A model generated the notes under the pieces. The model was not told the DNA's origin. It saw only the letters and a list, made by a program, of their open reading frames with translations, and made no database searches. From Aphidius gifuensis (lineage: Eukaryota; Arthropoda; Insecta; Hymenoptera; Braconidae), in the NCBI RefSeq assembly GCF_014905175.1, contig NC_057791.1, positions 11,598,177-11,662,176 of the forward strand: a DNA stretch of 64,000 bases, read 5' to 3'. This document shows positions 24,401 to 34,300 of this stretch, piece after piece. Position 1 is the stretch's first letter, and every line of letters starts with the position of its first letter. The position numbers were made by a program, and so were the translations under genes.

Positions 24401-24926
24401 AAGGGGCCTTGGTTTTTCAATTTTAGACTATCAGGTAAATTTGTAAATTTTACCAATAGAACAAAACTTTCATTGAGTAGTATAAAGTAATTTGGATTGA
24501 TTTTGTTGGCAGGATCCAATGAATCCAAATGAAACTGTAATAGTAATACGTTCATTAGTACCTGGTGGTGTTGCTCAACTTGATGGTCAATTAATACCAG
24601 GCGATCGTTTGATATTTGTTAATAATACAATACTTGAAAATGCAACACTTGATCAAGCAGTACAATCATTAAAAGGTGCACCGAAAGGTACAGTACGTAT
24701 TGGTGTTGCGAAACCATTACCAATACCCGATTGCATTACACAGTTAAATAGTACTGATTTATCAAAAATCGATGATAACGGTAAACTTACGAAAATTAAT
24801 AATGATAAACATAGACGTGAATATTTTAGAAAAAGAAAAGTTAATATAACACAACCATTGCATTATATCAGTTTAATCGAAAGCTTAGAGAATCAGCATA
24901 ATCTTGTTAAATCAGAAAGTTTTTAA
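6453..24926 (+). CDS. Patj: Patj polarity scaffold (L27 + five PDZ), complete spliced gene
   Basis: Coding exons: 6453-6468, 6542-6924, 7011-7130, 7199-7314, 8021-8163, 8253-8995, 9064-9271, 13375-13676, 22396-22617, 23710-23883, 23962-24123, 24186-24434, 24513-24926. All junctions are GT-AG and the reading phase is kept throughout, giving about 1,083 residues and a TAA stop. The start ATG at 6453 (MPLNS, then DISTALHLLE) is the only one that puts the L27 domain in frame, and the upstream context is aaaaATG. Domains: L27 about residues 6-70; PDZ1 168-260; PDZ2 355-444; PDZ3 551-641; PDZ4 748-840; PDZ5 924-1014. Carboxylate-binding loops are visible as SLGFSVVG, GLGFGIIG, GLGITIAG, GLGISLEG and GLGFSILD. 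In flies Patj binds Stardust/Pals1 through L27 in the apical Crumbs complex of epithelia; the same role here is inferred by homology. The L27-first order separates it from other PDZ scaffolds. A 5' UTR exon may start after the acceptor at 6400-6401. Confidence 0.93.
6542..6924 (+). CDS. Patj: Patj exon 2: L27 domain
   Basis: This exon begins after a T-tract acceptor (tttttaca|g at 6540-6541) and ends CAG|GTTACA. It carries the helical L27 module (ISTALHLLEHIYERVK ... LESLISLLENPVLRNIAVIQ), the Pals1/Stardust-binding domain of the Patj/MUPP1 family. A polar linker follows (LPDDFDINTNG onward). The first exon adds only five residues and one base before it, so L27 lies almost at the N-terminus, as in fly Patj. 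Confidence 0.93.
7011..8163 (+). CDS. Patj: Patj exons 3-5: PDZ1
   Basis: Three exons (7011-7130, 7199-7314, 8021-8163) together encode PDZ1. The GLGF-equivalent loop is SLGFSVVG, followed by IFLQEIQPNGIAE and the typical GDQILAIDGQPL turn. The intron between exons 4 and 5 splits the Cys codon of AECDG (phase 2). The 706-bp intron 7315-8020 shows no gene-like content. Confidence 0.92.
8253..8995 (+). CDS. Patj: Patj exon 6: PDZ2 with flanking linkers
   Basis: This single 743-bp exon encodes a Ser/Thr/Asn-rich linker, then a whole PDZ domain (EVINLINDGSGLGFGIIGG ... GDHILQIGDVNL ... VRLVVARPVE), then a second low-complexity linker. PDZ2 is intronless, whereas PDZ1, PDZ3, PDZ4 and PDZ5 are split. 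Entry is in phase 1, shared with the last base of exon 5. Confidence 0.93.
9064..13676 (+). CDS. Patj: Patj exons 7-8: PDZ3, split by a 4.1-kb intron
   Basis: Exon 7 (9064-9271) ends in the PDZ3 beta-B/C region (YGLGITIAGYVCEK). Exon 8 (13375-13676) resumes with EELSGIFVKSISKGSAADVSGK and GHSLQGYSNHEAVEVLR. The phase-1 junction rebuilds a Glu codon. The acceptor is aaag|AG at 13373-13374. The intervening intron is packed with foldback repeats, listed separately. Confidence 0.92.
9956..10640. repeat. CCCGAG-ended foldback element with agtcttcc arrays and tRNA-like core
   Basis: The terminal inverted repeats are cccgagctaaaaaatctcag and ctgagattttttagctcggg. The arms are arrays of gtcttccgaag-like units. 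A perfect inner hairpin (gtcttccaaatcaagcg and its complement) sits at 10112-10150. A tRNA-like stretch (tggctgagtagtcagc and downstream) lies at 10371-10431. Confidence 0.75.
10985..11785. repeat. Foldback element with tandem acttagcta units in the loop
   Basis: The left arm 11000-11190 and right arm 11618-11785 are inverted copies (cattgt..ggcggcttattgtg; gaaattttaggaagacttag). The loop 11280-11620 has about three direct units of roughly 118 bp (atcaatatctacat, tagctaaattttttactt). The same loop motif, in reverse orientation, fills the loop of the element at 56660-57850. Confidence 0.72.
12270..12515. repeat. AT-rich inverted units around aatcacataatgtgatc
   Basis: The palindromic unit aatcacataatgtgatc recurs in both orientations three times. 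The segment is non-coding and inside Patj intron 7. Confidence 0.6.
12780..12925. repeat. End fragment of the CCCAGGTAGGAA element
   Basis: This matches the right end of the elements at 51972-53212 and 53972-55208 (atacactagtccgacacc, gagccgggtaatca, ctacctggg). Only about 150 bp are present. Confidence 0.72.
12958..13320. repeat. Group-2 (TA-CACT) element fragment
   Basis: It begins tacactaaaaaaaactt and contains repeated ttggattat / gttctca-type units like those in the larger foldbacks at 18.2 and 32.8 kb. The right end is unclear. It ends just upstream of Patj exon 8. Confidence 0.55.
13979..14578. repeat. Group-2 foldback, ending ...acagtgta
   Basis: The left end (aaaaaattctaaaatcgata) and right end (tagaattttttttttacagt) are inverted relatives. 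The left resembles the start of the element at 55806. An inner gacataatatgacataat array spans about 14400-14465. Confidence 0.55.
14872..14955. repeat. Hairpin
   Basis: tttatttcgttagcaacaaa (14869-14888) and its complement ttgttgctaacgaaataaat (14931-14950) form a stem of about 19 bp with a loop of about 40 bp. Confidence 0.75.
14956..16279. other. Intronic AT-rich DNA, no feature seen
   Basis: Within Patj intron 8. There are homopolymer runs but no exon, RNA gene or clear inverted repeat. Confidence 0.5.
16280..17511. repeat. CCCTAGCGAAAATG foldback element, intact copy
   Basis: The ends are CCCTAGCGAAAATG and cattttcgctaggg, flanked by AT on both sides. The arms (about 16280-16880 and 16985-17511) mirror each other over about 500 bp (ctcatacaaaaacgacac; gaattgtaaatccgacac; gtacgacagtatatt). 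A second, half-length copy at about 51400-53294 has been split by two other elements. Confidence 0.85.
18233..19587. repeat. TA-CACTGAAAA foldback element, 1.35 kb, tRNA-like core
   Basis: TA flanks on both sides and ends CACTGAAAAAAAAA / ttttttttttcagtg. The arms are arrays of about 60 bp with tttttagaagtatacttctt and ttggattatgg, mirrored at 19200-19560. The centre holds a tRNA-like sequence (18981-19066). There are no coding frames. Confidence 0.82.
18981..19066 (+). ncRNA. tRNA-like pol III module at a palindrome centre
   Basis: cgtggttaagcgagctaagg resembles an A box/D arm, and ataggttcgggtcccg resembles a B box/T arm, about 55 bases apart. It is followed by a long A run. The sequence is closely related to 33800-33884. 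Acceptor-stem pairing is poor, so it is a tRNA-derived module and not a functional tRNA gene. Confidence 0.5.
20610..20800. repeat. atcgtatcgt short tandem repeats
   Basis: Multiple copies of atcgtatcgta in a row. It lies in Patj intron 8. The overlapping reading frames are repeat artefacts. Confidence 0.7.
21668..21920. repeat. tRNA-like fragment, G-run and tatataa-rich stretch
   Basis: tggcttcgaggtaaagtact and cctcccgaccggaagg at 21680-21715 resemble the D and anticodon arms of a tRNA-derived SINE. A G run (about 21756-21770) and degenerate ttatataaatt units follow. Confidence 0.45.
22136..22265 (+). repeat. End fragment of the GGGTGCATTCC MITE
   Basis: ggtattacagggtggaattg through gaaatgcaccc matches the right end of the 4695 and 5414 elements. 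It lies 130 bp upstream of Patj exon 9. Confidence 0.65.
22396..22617 (+). CDS. Patj: Patj exon 9: inter-PDZ spacer
   Basis: This 74-codon exon lies between PDZ3 and PDZ4 (DGDTIEIELEG ... IKDKWQRIVGLDIEIV). The WQ.IVG.D.EIVVA motif leads directly into PDZ4 in the next exon, as in MUPP1/PATJ proteins before their corresponding PDZ. Both borders are phase 0 (ttcag|GAT and GTT|gtaagt). It is isolated between an 8.7-kb intron upstream and a 1.1-kb palindrome-bearing intron downstream. Confidence 0.88.
22815..23595. repeat. Foldback made of tttacaca / tgtgtaaa arrays
   Basis: The left arm 22825-23180 is an array of tttacacat-like units and the right arm 23275-23590 is the inverse (tgtgtaaaa). The loop near 23205-23250 has its own gtcgacga...cgtcgac stem. 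It fills most of Patj intron 9. Confidence 0.8.
23710..24123 (+). CDS. Patj: Patj exons 10-11: PDZ4
   Basis: Exon 10 (23710-23883) gives VAQLKKFAESSGLGISLEG and HHYIRSILPEGPVGQN. Exon 11 (23962-24123) gives VNGYRLLGINHMEVVTVLK and the strand VRMVCGR. The intron is placed exactly between GDELLE and VNG, a common PDZ intron site. The phase is 0 at all borders. Confidence 0.93.
24186..24926 (+). CDS. Patj: Patj exons 12-13: PDZ5 and C-terminus
   Basis: Exon 12 (24186-24434) has a short Thr run encoded by an aca-type microsatellite, then the PDZ5 start (EPHIIELVKGERGLGFSILD). Exon 13 (24513-24926) completes the domain (VIRSLVPGGVAQLDGQLIPG, GDRLIFVNN) and ends in a basic tail (KHRREYFRKRKVN) and TAA. 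A candidate poly(A) signal, attaaa, is at about 24991. Confidence 0.92.
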
Positions 24927-25204
24927 GAAATAATATTTCATTTATAATTATTAATGTTGAATTACACTATAATCCGTTTAGTACACTTTCATTAAACTTA
25001 TATTAACAATTAATTTATCATTGTTATTCAATAATATTTTTGAAATTTTTGAATATCAAAATTTCTTTTTTTATTTTTTTTTTTATTGTTATATTTTAAT
25101 TAAAGTAAACATTTATTCAAGATAATGAATATCTTTAAATGCTTACTAAATAATAATATTTTTTCGAACTTTGAAATATTATCACTCTACATGTATGTTT
25201 TTTA

Positions 25205-28200
25205 TTATCTTCCTATCAAGGAATCACGTATTTTACGATCAATCCAATCACGATAATACGAAACACGAACATAGACTCCAGGTTTATTTATTTTTCCACA
25301 ATGCTGTCCCCAACTAGTTATTCCGAAGAGTGTAAAAAACCCTGTAAATAAATTTCAATCATCAATGATCAGCTACTAATAATGAAATGTGTTAAATTAA
25401 ATTTTACCATTGTAATGACAAGCAAGTGGTCCACCAGAATCACCATCACATGCATCAACATTTTCATCGAGATAACCAGCACATACCATTCCATCTTTTA
25501 TCGATTTTTCACCATAAATATAATCAGCTCGACAAATATTTTGATGAATGAGTGGAATCCAGCCAAAACGTAGATCATTTGAGTTTAATGAACGTCCAGT
25601 TTCGATACTGCCGAATCCACTTATTGTGCAGTTAAGTCCACTGGAATATTCTGTATTTTTCAGGGGCAAACATATGGGCATTATGTGTTGGCTCAGTTTG
25701 AAACCACGTCCTTTAAGAAGAACAAGAGCAATATCATTGTTTATTCTTGTGCCTTTTCTAAATTCTTCGTGAATATAAAAGTCTTCAATGTTGGCATCGG
25801 CTTCTGTCCCTTCGTCGAGCTGTGAAATATTTTAATGATTCTATCTATTCTATAAATATTATTTTAGGATGGAAAATAATTTGAACCTCTGTGTTGTAGT
25901 CACCAGCTCGAACGAAATAAGTGCCTTTGTTGTAACCTTCCAGACAATGAGCTGCTGTTAACACATGAAGAGAGGAAATTCTAAAGTAAAACAAATGAAT
26001 TACATCGATTTCTATGTCATTTGATACTTTAATATGTATATTTCTTATAAATACTCACACAACAGCACCGCACCAATGATTTGATCGACTCTGACCCCGT
26101 ACCCGTATACTCGCCTTAAAAAAATTACCTCATAAATCACATTGATTTTTTATCAACAACCCTGGCGGAAATGACAAGACTTGATTTCGGCGCTTTTACA
26201 AGAACGAATCAATAGCTATCCAAGAGCAAATTAAAATTAATATTACAGAACCCCTAATTATAATATGAACCATTGAATACCATAATAAAATATTAAAATA
26301 TTCTATTGACAGTTTAGACACATTAATTTGACGTAAATTATCTTTCATTATTGATAATTTATACGATTCGAAAACATAAAATTAAGAGGTTAGGGAGCCA
26401 GCTGTCAAACAAATTACAGACACAAAACACAAGACCTCCACTAGCAGTAATTTATGAAAACTTACCACTGAAATCAAAAGCAAATCAATACCAAACCATG
26501 AGCAAAACAAGAACAGAAAAAAAAATCATAAAAATTAATAAATAAACCTATTGTTGATAAGTGTATGTCGTTTTATCATATTTATTATTATTATTTAGTC
26601 ATTTTAACAAAAAAAAAAAAAATATATATATAAAAAAAAAAAAAAAGTACACATAGTCTGCACAGTATCCAATCCATAGCAAATCAAGAGCAAAACAAGA
26701 ACAAAACCAGAACGTTTCAATAGCAAAACCAGAGCAAAACAAGAACAGAAAAAAAAATCATAAAAATTAATAAATAAACCTATTGTTGATAACTGTATGT
26801 CATTTTATCATATTTATTATTATTATTTAGTCATTTTAACCAAAAAAAAATGACATACAGTTATCAACAATAAGTTTATTTATTAATTTTTATGATTTTT
26901 TTTTTGTTCTTGTTTCGCTCTTGTTTTGCTATTGAAACGTTCTGGTTTTGTTCTTGTTTTGCTCTTGATTTGCTATGGATTGGATACTGTGCAGACTATG
27001 TGTACTTTTTTTTTTTTTTTTATATATATATATATATTTTTTTTTTTGTTAAAATGACTAAATAATAATAATAAATATGATAAAACGACATACACTTATC
27101 AACAATAGGTTTATTTATTAATTTTTATGATTTTTTTTTCTGTTCTTGTTTTGCTATTGAAACGTTCTGGTTTTGTTCTTGTTTTGCTCTTGATTTGCTA
27201 TGGATTGGATACTGTGCAGACTATGTGTACTTTTTTTTTTTTTTTATATATATATATTTTTTTTTTTTGTTAAAATGACTAAATAATAACAATAAATATG
27301 ATAAAACGACATACACTTATCAACAATAGGTTTATTTATTTTTTTTTATGATTTTTTTTTCTGTTCTTGTTTTGCTATTGAAACGTTCTGGTTTTGTTCT
27401 TGTTTTGCTCTTGATTTGCTATGGATTGGATACTGTGCAGACTATGTGTACTTTTTTTTTTTTTTTTATATATATATATTTTTTTTTTTGTTAAAATGAC
27501 TAAATAATAATAATAAATATGATAAAACGACATACACTTATCAACAATAGGTTTATTTATTAATTTTTATGATTTTTTTTTCTGTTCTTGTTTTGCTCTG
27601 GTTTTGCTATTGAAACGTTCTGGTTTTGTTCTTGTTTTGCTCTTGATTTGCTATGGATTGGATACTGTGCAGACTATGTGTACTTTTTTTTTTTTTTTTA
27701 TATATATATATATTTTTTTTTTTTGTTAAAATGACTAAATAATAATAATAAATATGATAAAACGACATACACTTATCAACAATAGGTTTATTTATTTATT
27801 TTTATGAGTTTTTTTTCTGTTCTTGTTTTGCTCATGGTTTGGTATTGATTTGCTTTTGATTTCAGTGGTAAGTTTTCATAAATTACCGCTAGTGGAGGTC
27901 TTGTGTTTTGTGTCTGTAATTTGTTTGACAGCTGGCTCCCTAACCTCTTAATTCTATGTTTTCGAATCGTATAAATTGTCAATAATGAAAGATAATTTAC
28001 GTTAAATTAATGTGTCTAAACTGTCAATAGAATATTTTAATATTTTATTATGGTATTCAATGGTTCATATTATAATTAGGGGTTCTGTAATATTAATTTT
28101 AATTTGCTCTTGGATAGCTATTGATTCGTTCTTGTAAAAGCGCCGAAATCATTCTGTAATAGCTAATGAATTGCTCTTGTGTGTTCCGCCAGGGAACTTC

Positions 28201-28361
28201 AACCTTTTTTTAATTACCTGCCAAGGATATGAATCTTTTGGCGCAATTGAGCCTCTAACAACTTTTTTTAAAAATTCATCTTCGTTAGCAAAATCTTCCG
28301 CTCTTTTACCACAAATGCTTGGTAGTATATCTTTAATACTCTTTTCCACAACAAAGTTGGC
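25205..28361 (-). CDS. Tequila: Protease exons: zymogen activation site and trypsin domain
   Basis: Exon 28361-28218 has the linker Cys and activation segment (ICGKRAEDF ... LKK-VVRGSIAPKDSYPWQ, with predicted cleavage after Lys). Exon 26114-26059 gives NHWCGAV and exon 25980-25887 gives LTAAHC (catalytic His). Exon 25819-25408 gives NNDIALVLL (catalytic Asp) and DACDGDSGGPL (catalytic Ser, with Asp six residues before it, giving trypsin-like Lys/Arg specificity). Exon 25341-25205 gives GITSWGQHCG, KPGVYVRVSYYRDWI and TAA. All three catalytic residues are present. The stop codon overlaps an AATAAA signal on the minus strand (25206-25201). Confidence 0.93.
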
Positions 28362-31300
28362 CTATTACCAAGATATAAAATTAACAATAATGCTTGAAAC
28401 AACAAATTTTTTTTTTTTTCTTGTAGTATATTTAACTTGTTAAGAAAAATATATTCATCATAGTAAATGATCACTTTTTTTTATCTAAAAGATTTATGAT
28501 TTATGTTACCTCGACATAATTAACTGCTATGTCACCACAAATGACACTGGCATCTTCATCGTGATTACAATTGTGAACACCCCAACTTTTATGTTCACAA
28601 TGATAAAGCTGGGTTTCATTACCATGGCAAACGACCTTTGAATTAAATTAACAATAAACCACACTTTTCAACAATTGTTGAATTTTTTTTAACTGTTTCT
28701 TACATCATCTAGCCAAATAGGTCCTGTTCCATATCCGAAGAATCCATTTTTTATAGCAACAGCTGAACCTGTATATCCTAACGAGTTGCAAATAACTTTA
28801 GCATTTGCATTGGAAAAATCATCATCGCATATTGTACCCCAGACACCGTGATGACGAATTTCAACTCGACCTTCGGATGGACTACTTCCATTGACTAATC
28901 GTATGACAAAAGATGCCTAGATTGTTTCGAAAATTATGAATCAAATAATTTGAGTACTTGGATAAAATAATGATAAGAGTGAAACGTACATTACAGTGAA
29001 GTGTACTTTCATCAGATCCATCAGGACAATCAGTAACTTCATCACAAATATATCTAGTGGGAATACATGTTGGACTGTTGTCGCATTTCCACTGACCCTC
29101 CTCGCAAGTGTTAACACCTATTTTGCAGACAATACCTGCTGCTTCTTCTGGTTGGCAGTTGTGAACACCCCATCTAGAAAATGATTAAATTTCCAATAAT
29201 AAATTCTCAACTATAGATATAAAAATTATATAGGAACATAAAAAGTAGTTTTTTTTACTAACCCATCGAAATCACATTCACGTAGAGATGTTTCATTGCC
29301 AGTACAGCGGAGTTGATCAACAGTAAATCGAGTTGGGGGATCGAGATTTCCGAAAAAACCTCCTGGTCTAACTTTTAGAGCGCCAAAATTGAAACCAAGT
29401 TCTTTGCATATTACTTCAGCGTCAATCATGCCAAAGCCATCATCACAAACTTGACCCCAGTGACCGAAAACTAAAAAAAAAATTTTAAGGAAATTTATCA
29501 AGGTATTATATGAGAGAATTAATTCTCCCGGCAAAACGGTTCAACTACAAATTCTAATTTCTTCACTACAAATTAGCTAGGATTTTTCTGTATCTATCTG
29601 ATATTTTAGTTATAATTTTGGTCTATAAACAAAAAGTTACGCAATATTTTATTAAGGTATTATATGAGAGAATTAATTTTCCCGGCAAAACGGTTCAACT
29701 ACAAATTGTAATTTCTTCACTACAAATTAGCTACGATTTTTCTGTATCTATCAGATATTTTAGTTATAATTTTGGTCTATAAATAAAAAAGTTACGCAAT
29801 ATTTTATTAGGGTATTATATGAGAAAATTAATTTTCCTGGCAAAACGGTTCAACTACAAATTGTAATTTCTTCACTACAAATTAGCTAGGATTTTTCAAA
29901 TTTCAACGAACGTATTGCCCCTAATTTCATCGCTCTAAGTCAATTTTTGAAGAAAGTACCTTTTAACCCTTTCTCCACCCTCAATTTTTGAACTACAAAT
30001 TAAACCCTTTACACTACAAATTACCACAAATTAAGACCTTCAAAATGAACTTTACTAGAAGTTTCTACGATAAAGTGGGGTGCTAGGTTCACGCAGCTAT
30101 ACATATGCTGTTTAAATTTTCTCGCTCCAATGCGCTGTTGCCAGAGCCTCAATACTCGTTCTCATAAAATTGCTGAAAATCGTGTTTTTAGCTTATATTT
30201 TTATTAATCACGTGAGATTTAGTCTTATAAGCCCATTTCATCCTGATATCAAAAAATTCCTTTTTTTTTCTTTTATTATCTATCAGTTTTTGGGAAAGGT
30301 GACAGTAAAACTAGTATTGTTTTGTTGAGTTCGTAGATATTTTCTAACACTTCCTCCCATAAGAGCCCATGTTTAACCTCTCTAAATTATGTCAACTTTG
30401 AATAATTATTTTTTAAAAAAAAGTCTTATAACATAAAAACTGAATTGACAAAAAGATACATTATTATTTCATTTATCTAAATTATTAATTTCATGAGCCT
30501 CAGACTATTTTTCATTTTGGCAAGTTATACCTTAAAAAATAGCGACGAAACCAAAACGAGATAACGTACATATTTTTTTAAATTACCAAAAAAGATTTTT
30601 TATTATAAACAAATAACATCACAACTTGATCACCAATTATTATTGGAGGATAATAAAAATGAATTTTTCTCAATCGTTAATGACAATTAGCCATTATTTA
30701 TTAAGGTAAGAGTATATTCTATTGTCTCTGATGGTTTTTAGTGACACGTATTTGAAAGCCTACAAGAATTGACTTGTTAAACAATTTATTTCCGGGATTG
30801 AGTATAAGAATCTGCATTACTATCCTTCCCATGTACTTTGACAAGCACTTGGAAGTCGATGAATTTGTCCATACCCGGGAAAAAAAATTATACGTTGAAT
30901 TGTATATAATGACATATAATGTATATATTGATTGTATATATATAATTGTATTGTCTAATAATAAACAACATATAATTGTATATAGCTTCATTTTTTTACA
31001 AAATCCTACACGGGTATTATAAATGTATGTTATAATATACAATTCTATAGTGTATCCCGAATGCACGAAAAATCTGCAGGTTTCCTCGTTTGACGTCTGA
31101 CCCTAATCCGAAACGGATCAGGTTGTCCTATTTCAAAAAACCTGATCCAGAATTTTATAAGGGTAATTAAATACGTATACGTATACACGTAGCAAAAAGT
31201 TTTATAAACATTTCTATAAAACGTTTACAAATTCTTATATAGATTTGGCGCATTTTTTAAAAGAATAAATTCTATAAAATTTGTGGTTTATTTTTATAGA

Positions 31301-34300
31301 ATGGATTTATTAATTTTTTACCGAATTTGGTTTATAGGATTATTTTTATATGTAGAATAAATGATTTGTATATGGGGCATTACAGGTCAAATCACTGAGT
31401 CATCGGCCTGACGCCTACCGATTCAGTTGAAAATTTTTTTCAAAGTGTATTTTGGTCCAAAAAACGAGCTCATTTTTTTTCAATTTTTATCACCATTTTT
31501 ACACCATAGAATAATTTTTTTTTTCCTACTAACGAGTATGAAACAATTTAGACCACACACAGAGAAGGATATGTTAACAGTTAACATATCCTGTTTAATG
31601 TTAACATATGCCATGTTAAAATGGGTGGTGGCTGATAAGTTTACATCAAAGATATATATATTAACATTAAACATACGTATCTTAATAGTTAATATGCGTA
31701 TGTTAACTATTAAGATATCTGTAATTGACACAATTTGAAGGTTAGGCTGATAGTTGAAGACATTTACGTATGTAAATATGAAAATTGAATGTAAAATTAA
31801 GAATGAATTTACAAAAAAACTAAATTTAAATTAATTTATGACAACACGAGTACATATTATATTATATTACAATTAGAATAGTATCACAATATAATGTCAA
31901 AAAAAAAAGATGACAAGAAGTAGACTGGCGCATCAAAATATTTGGCCGCGTAAAGATACGTATGTTAACTATAAACATACGTATGTTAACAGTTAAGATA
32001 TCTATGTTTATTGTTAATATATATATCTTAACATTAAACTTTTGTATGTTTAATGTAAACATATTGGTATGTTAACTGTTAACTTATCCTTCTCTGAGTG
32101 CAGGTTAATAATTTTGAAATTTTTCCTATATAATCTCGAGGTAAAAAAGAGTCATCCATAGAATTTTTGGAATATTCCCCCCCCCCCCATATGGGCCGAG
32201 AATAAGCACTATTATTTTTATAACTGATTGAAAACGAAGTTTTTTACGAATTTCGAAAATAAACTAATTTAATAATGATTTCTTGTAAAAAAATTTTTAA
32301 AAAAATGAATGATATCTTGATAAATATTGTTTTTCTCTATATTTAAGGGTATAGAAATAGAAAAACTGCGATGCTTGAAATTTAATTTTACGCGTTTACT
32401 CTCGAAATACGGATAAAACCGAAATTTGCCGGGATATCATTTATTTTTATTTTTGATTTTTCTACAAGAAACCGTTATTAAATTAGTTCATTTTGAAAAT
32501 TTGTTTTCAATCAGTTATAAAAAAAATAGTAATTATTCTCGGCCCATTTCCAAAATTTTATGGGTGACTCTTTTTTACCTCGAGATTGTATGGGAAAAAT
32601 TTCAGAATTATTAACCTGGTCTAAATTGTTTAATACTCGATAGTAGGAAAAAAAAAATTTTTCTATGGTCTGAAAATGGTGATACAAAATTAAAAAAAAA
32701 TAAGCTCGTTTTTTGGACTAAAATACACCTTGAAAAAAATATTCAACTGAATCGGTAGGGGTCAAGCCGATGACTCGGTGATTTGACCTGGAATGCCCCA
32801 TATATTACACTGAAAAAAAAAATTCCTATTACCAAAAAAAAAGCTTCTTGCAAATAGGAATTTTGTTCTTGAAAAAAAAGCATTTGAAGTATGAAGAAAA
32901 GTTTTGGTTTAAACTAAAAAATTCTCCTTTCGAAAAAAAAAAATTTCCTAAATTGTATAAACGTTATCTTGAATCATGACTGAATGTTCATAATTTAAAA
33001 AATAAATTTCTTAGGGTTATGAAAAACTATATCTTGATTCATGAACAAATGTTTCTCTTTCTAGAAGTACGCTTCTTGGATTATGACAAATATGTTATGG
33101 TTCAAGACCACGTGTTTCCCTTTCAAGAACTTCGCTTCTTGGATTATGGAAGAATTGTCATAGTCCAAGACCACGTGTTCCTTTTTCTGGAACTATGCTT
33201 CTTGGATTATGAAACAAATGTTATTATTCAAGACTAAAGTGTTACAGTTTAAATCAATATTTTTTCATGAATCAAATCTATATACGGCTTAATTCAAGAC
33301 AAATTTGTTATTGGTCAAGAAAATTTTTATTTCATTGATGAATTATTTTTCTTAAATAATTAAAAAATTATAAAAAAAAAATTTTTTTCAACGTAATCAA
33401 TTCGAAGTGTTTTTTTTTTCAAGTTTTTTTTTAAAAAATAAATTTAAATAAATTTAAAAATAAATAAAATATACATAAAAAATTTTTTGGGGTAAAAAAA
33501 TATTAATTATATTAATCAGGTAATTTAATCATTATATAGAATATACTTGTATTTTGAATAAAAAAAAAAAAAGCCATATAGTCTTAATAATACGTGTGAC
33601 GTGATTAAATTACCTGATTAATATAATTGATATTTTTTTTCCCCAAAAAATTTTTTGTGTATATTTTATTTATTTTTAAATTTATTTGCAACAAAGAAAA
33701 ACTAAGCAATTTATTTTTTAACTTTGGTTTTGACAATTATTTTTTTAGAATAAAAGACCTCGTTTCTTTAAGTAGATTAAAAAACTTGGCTCATTCATAT
33801 CGCGCTCGTGGCTACGTGGGTTAAGGCAAAGGTTTAGAATCGGTTAGAGTGTTAGGAGCATGAGTTCGAATACTCGGTTAGGCAAGCAAAAAAAAATTTT
33901 TTTTTTATAATTTTTTTGTTTTTTTAAATTTTTTAATTATTTAAGAAAAATAATTTCTTCCATAATCCAAGAAGCAAAGTTCTTGAAAGGGAAACACGTG
34001 GTCTTGAACCATAACATATTTGTCATAATCCAAGAAGCGTACTACTAGAAAGAAGAACATTTGTCCATAAACCAAGAGATAGTTTTTCATAACCCACGAA
34101 ATTTATTTTTTAAATTATGAACATTCAGTCATGATCCAAGATAACGTTTATACAATTTAAAAAATTTTTTTTTTTGAAAGAATAACTTTTTAGTTTAAAC
34201 CAAAACTTTTCTTTCATACTTCAAATGCTTTTTTTTTCAAGAACAAAATTTCTTCTCCGGAGAATATTTTTTTTTTAGTGTATAATCACGATAATACGCT

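Noticed and set aside
26351..27982. Identical 64-codon frames on opposite strands at 26.4 and 27.9 kb
   Set aside because: They are the two mirror arms of the CCCTGGCGGAA palindrome. Identity reflects the inverted repeat and not a duplicated gene.
31427..32062. Small isoleucine/asparagine-rich reading frames repeated at 60.1-60.7 kb
   Set aside because: They are translations of the gttaacata-type palindromic arrays in two copies of one repeat element, present on both strands, with no codon bias or domain.
33019..33237. 72-codon frame with FLDY and VQDHVF repeats
   Set aside because: It arises from the repeated cttggattatg arms of the foldback 32818-34280. The mirror arm gives the inverse.
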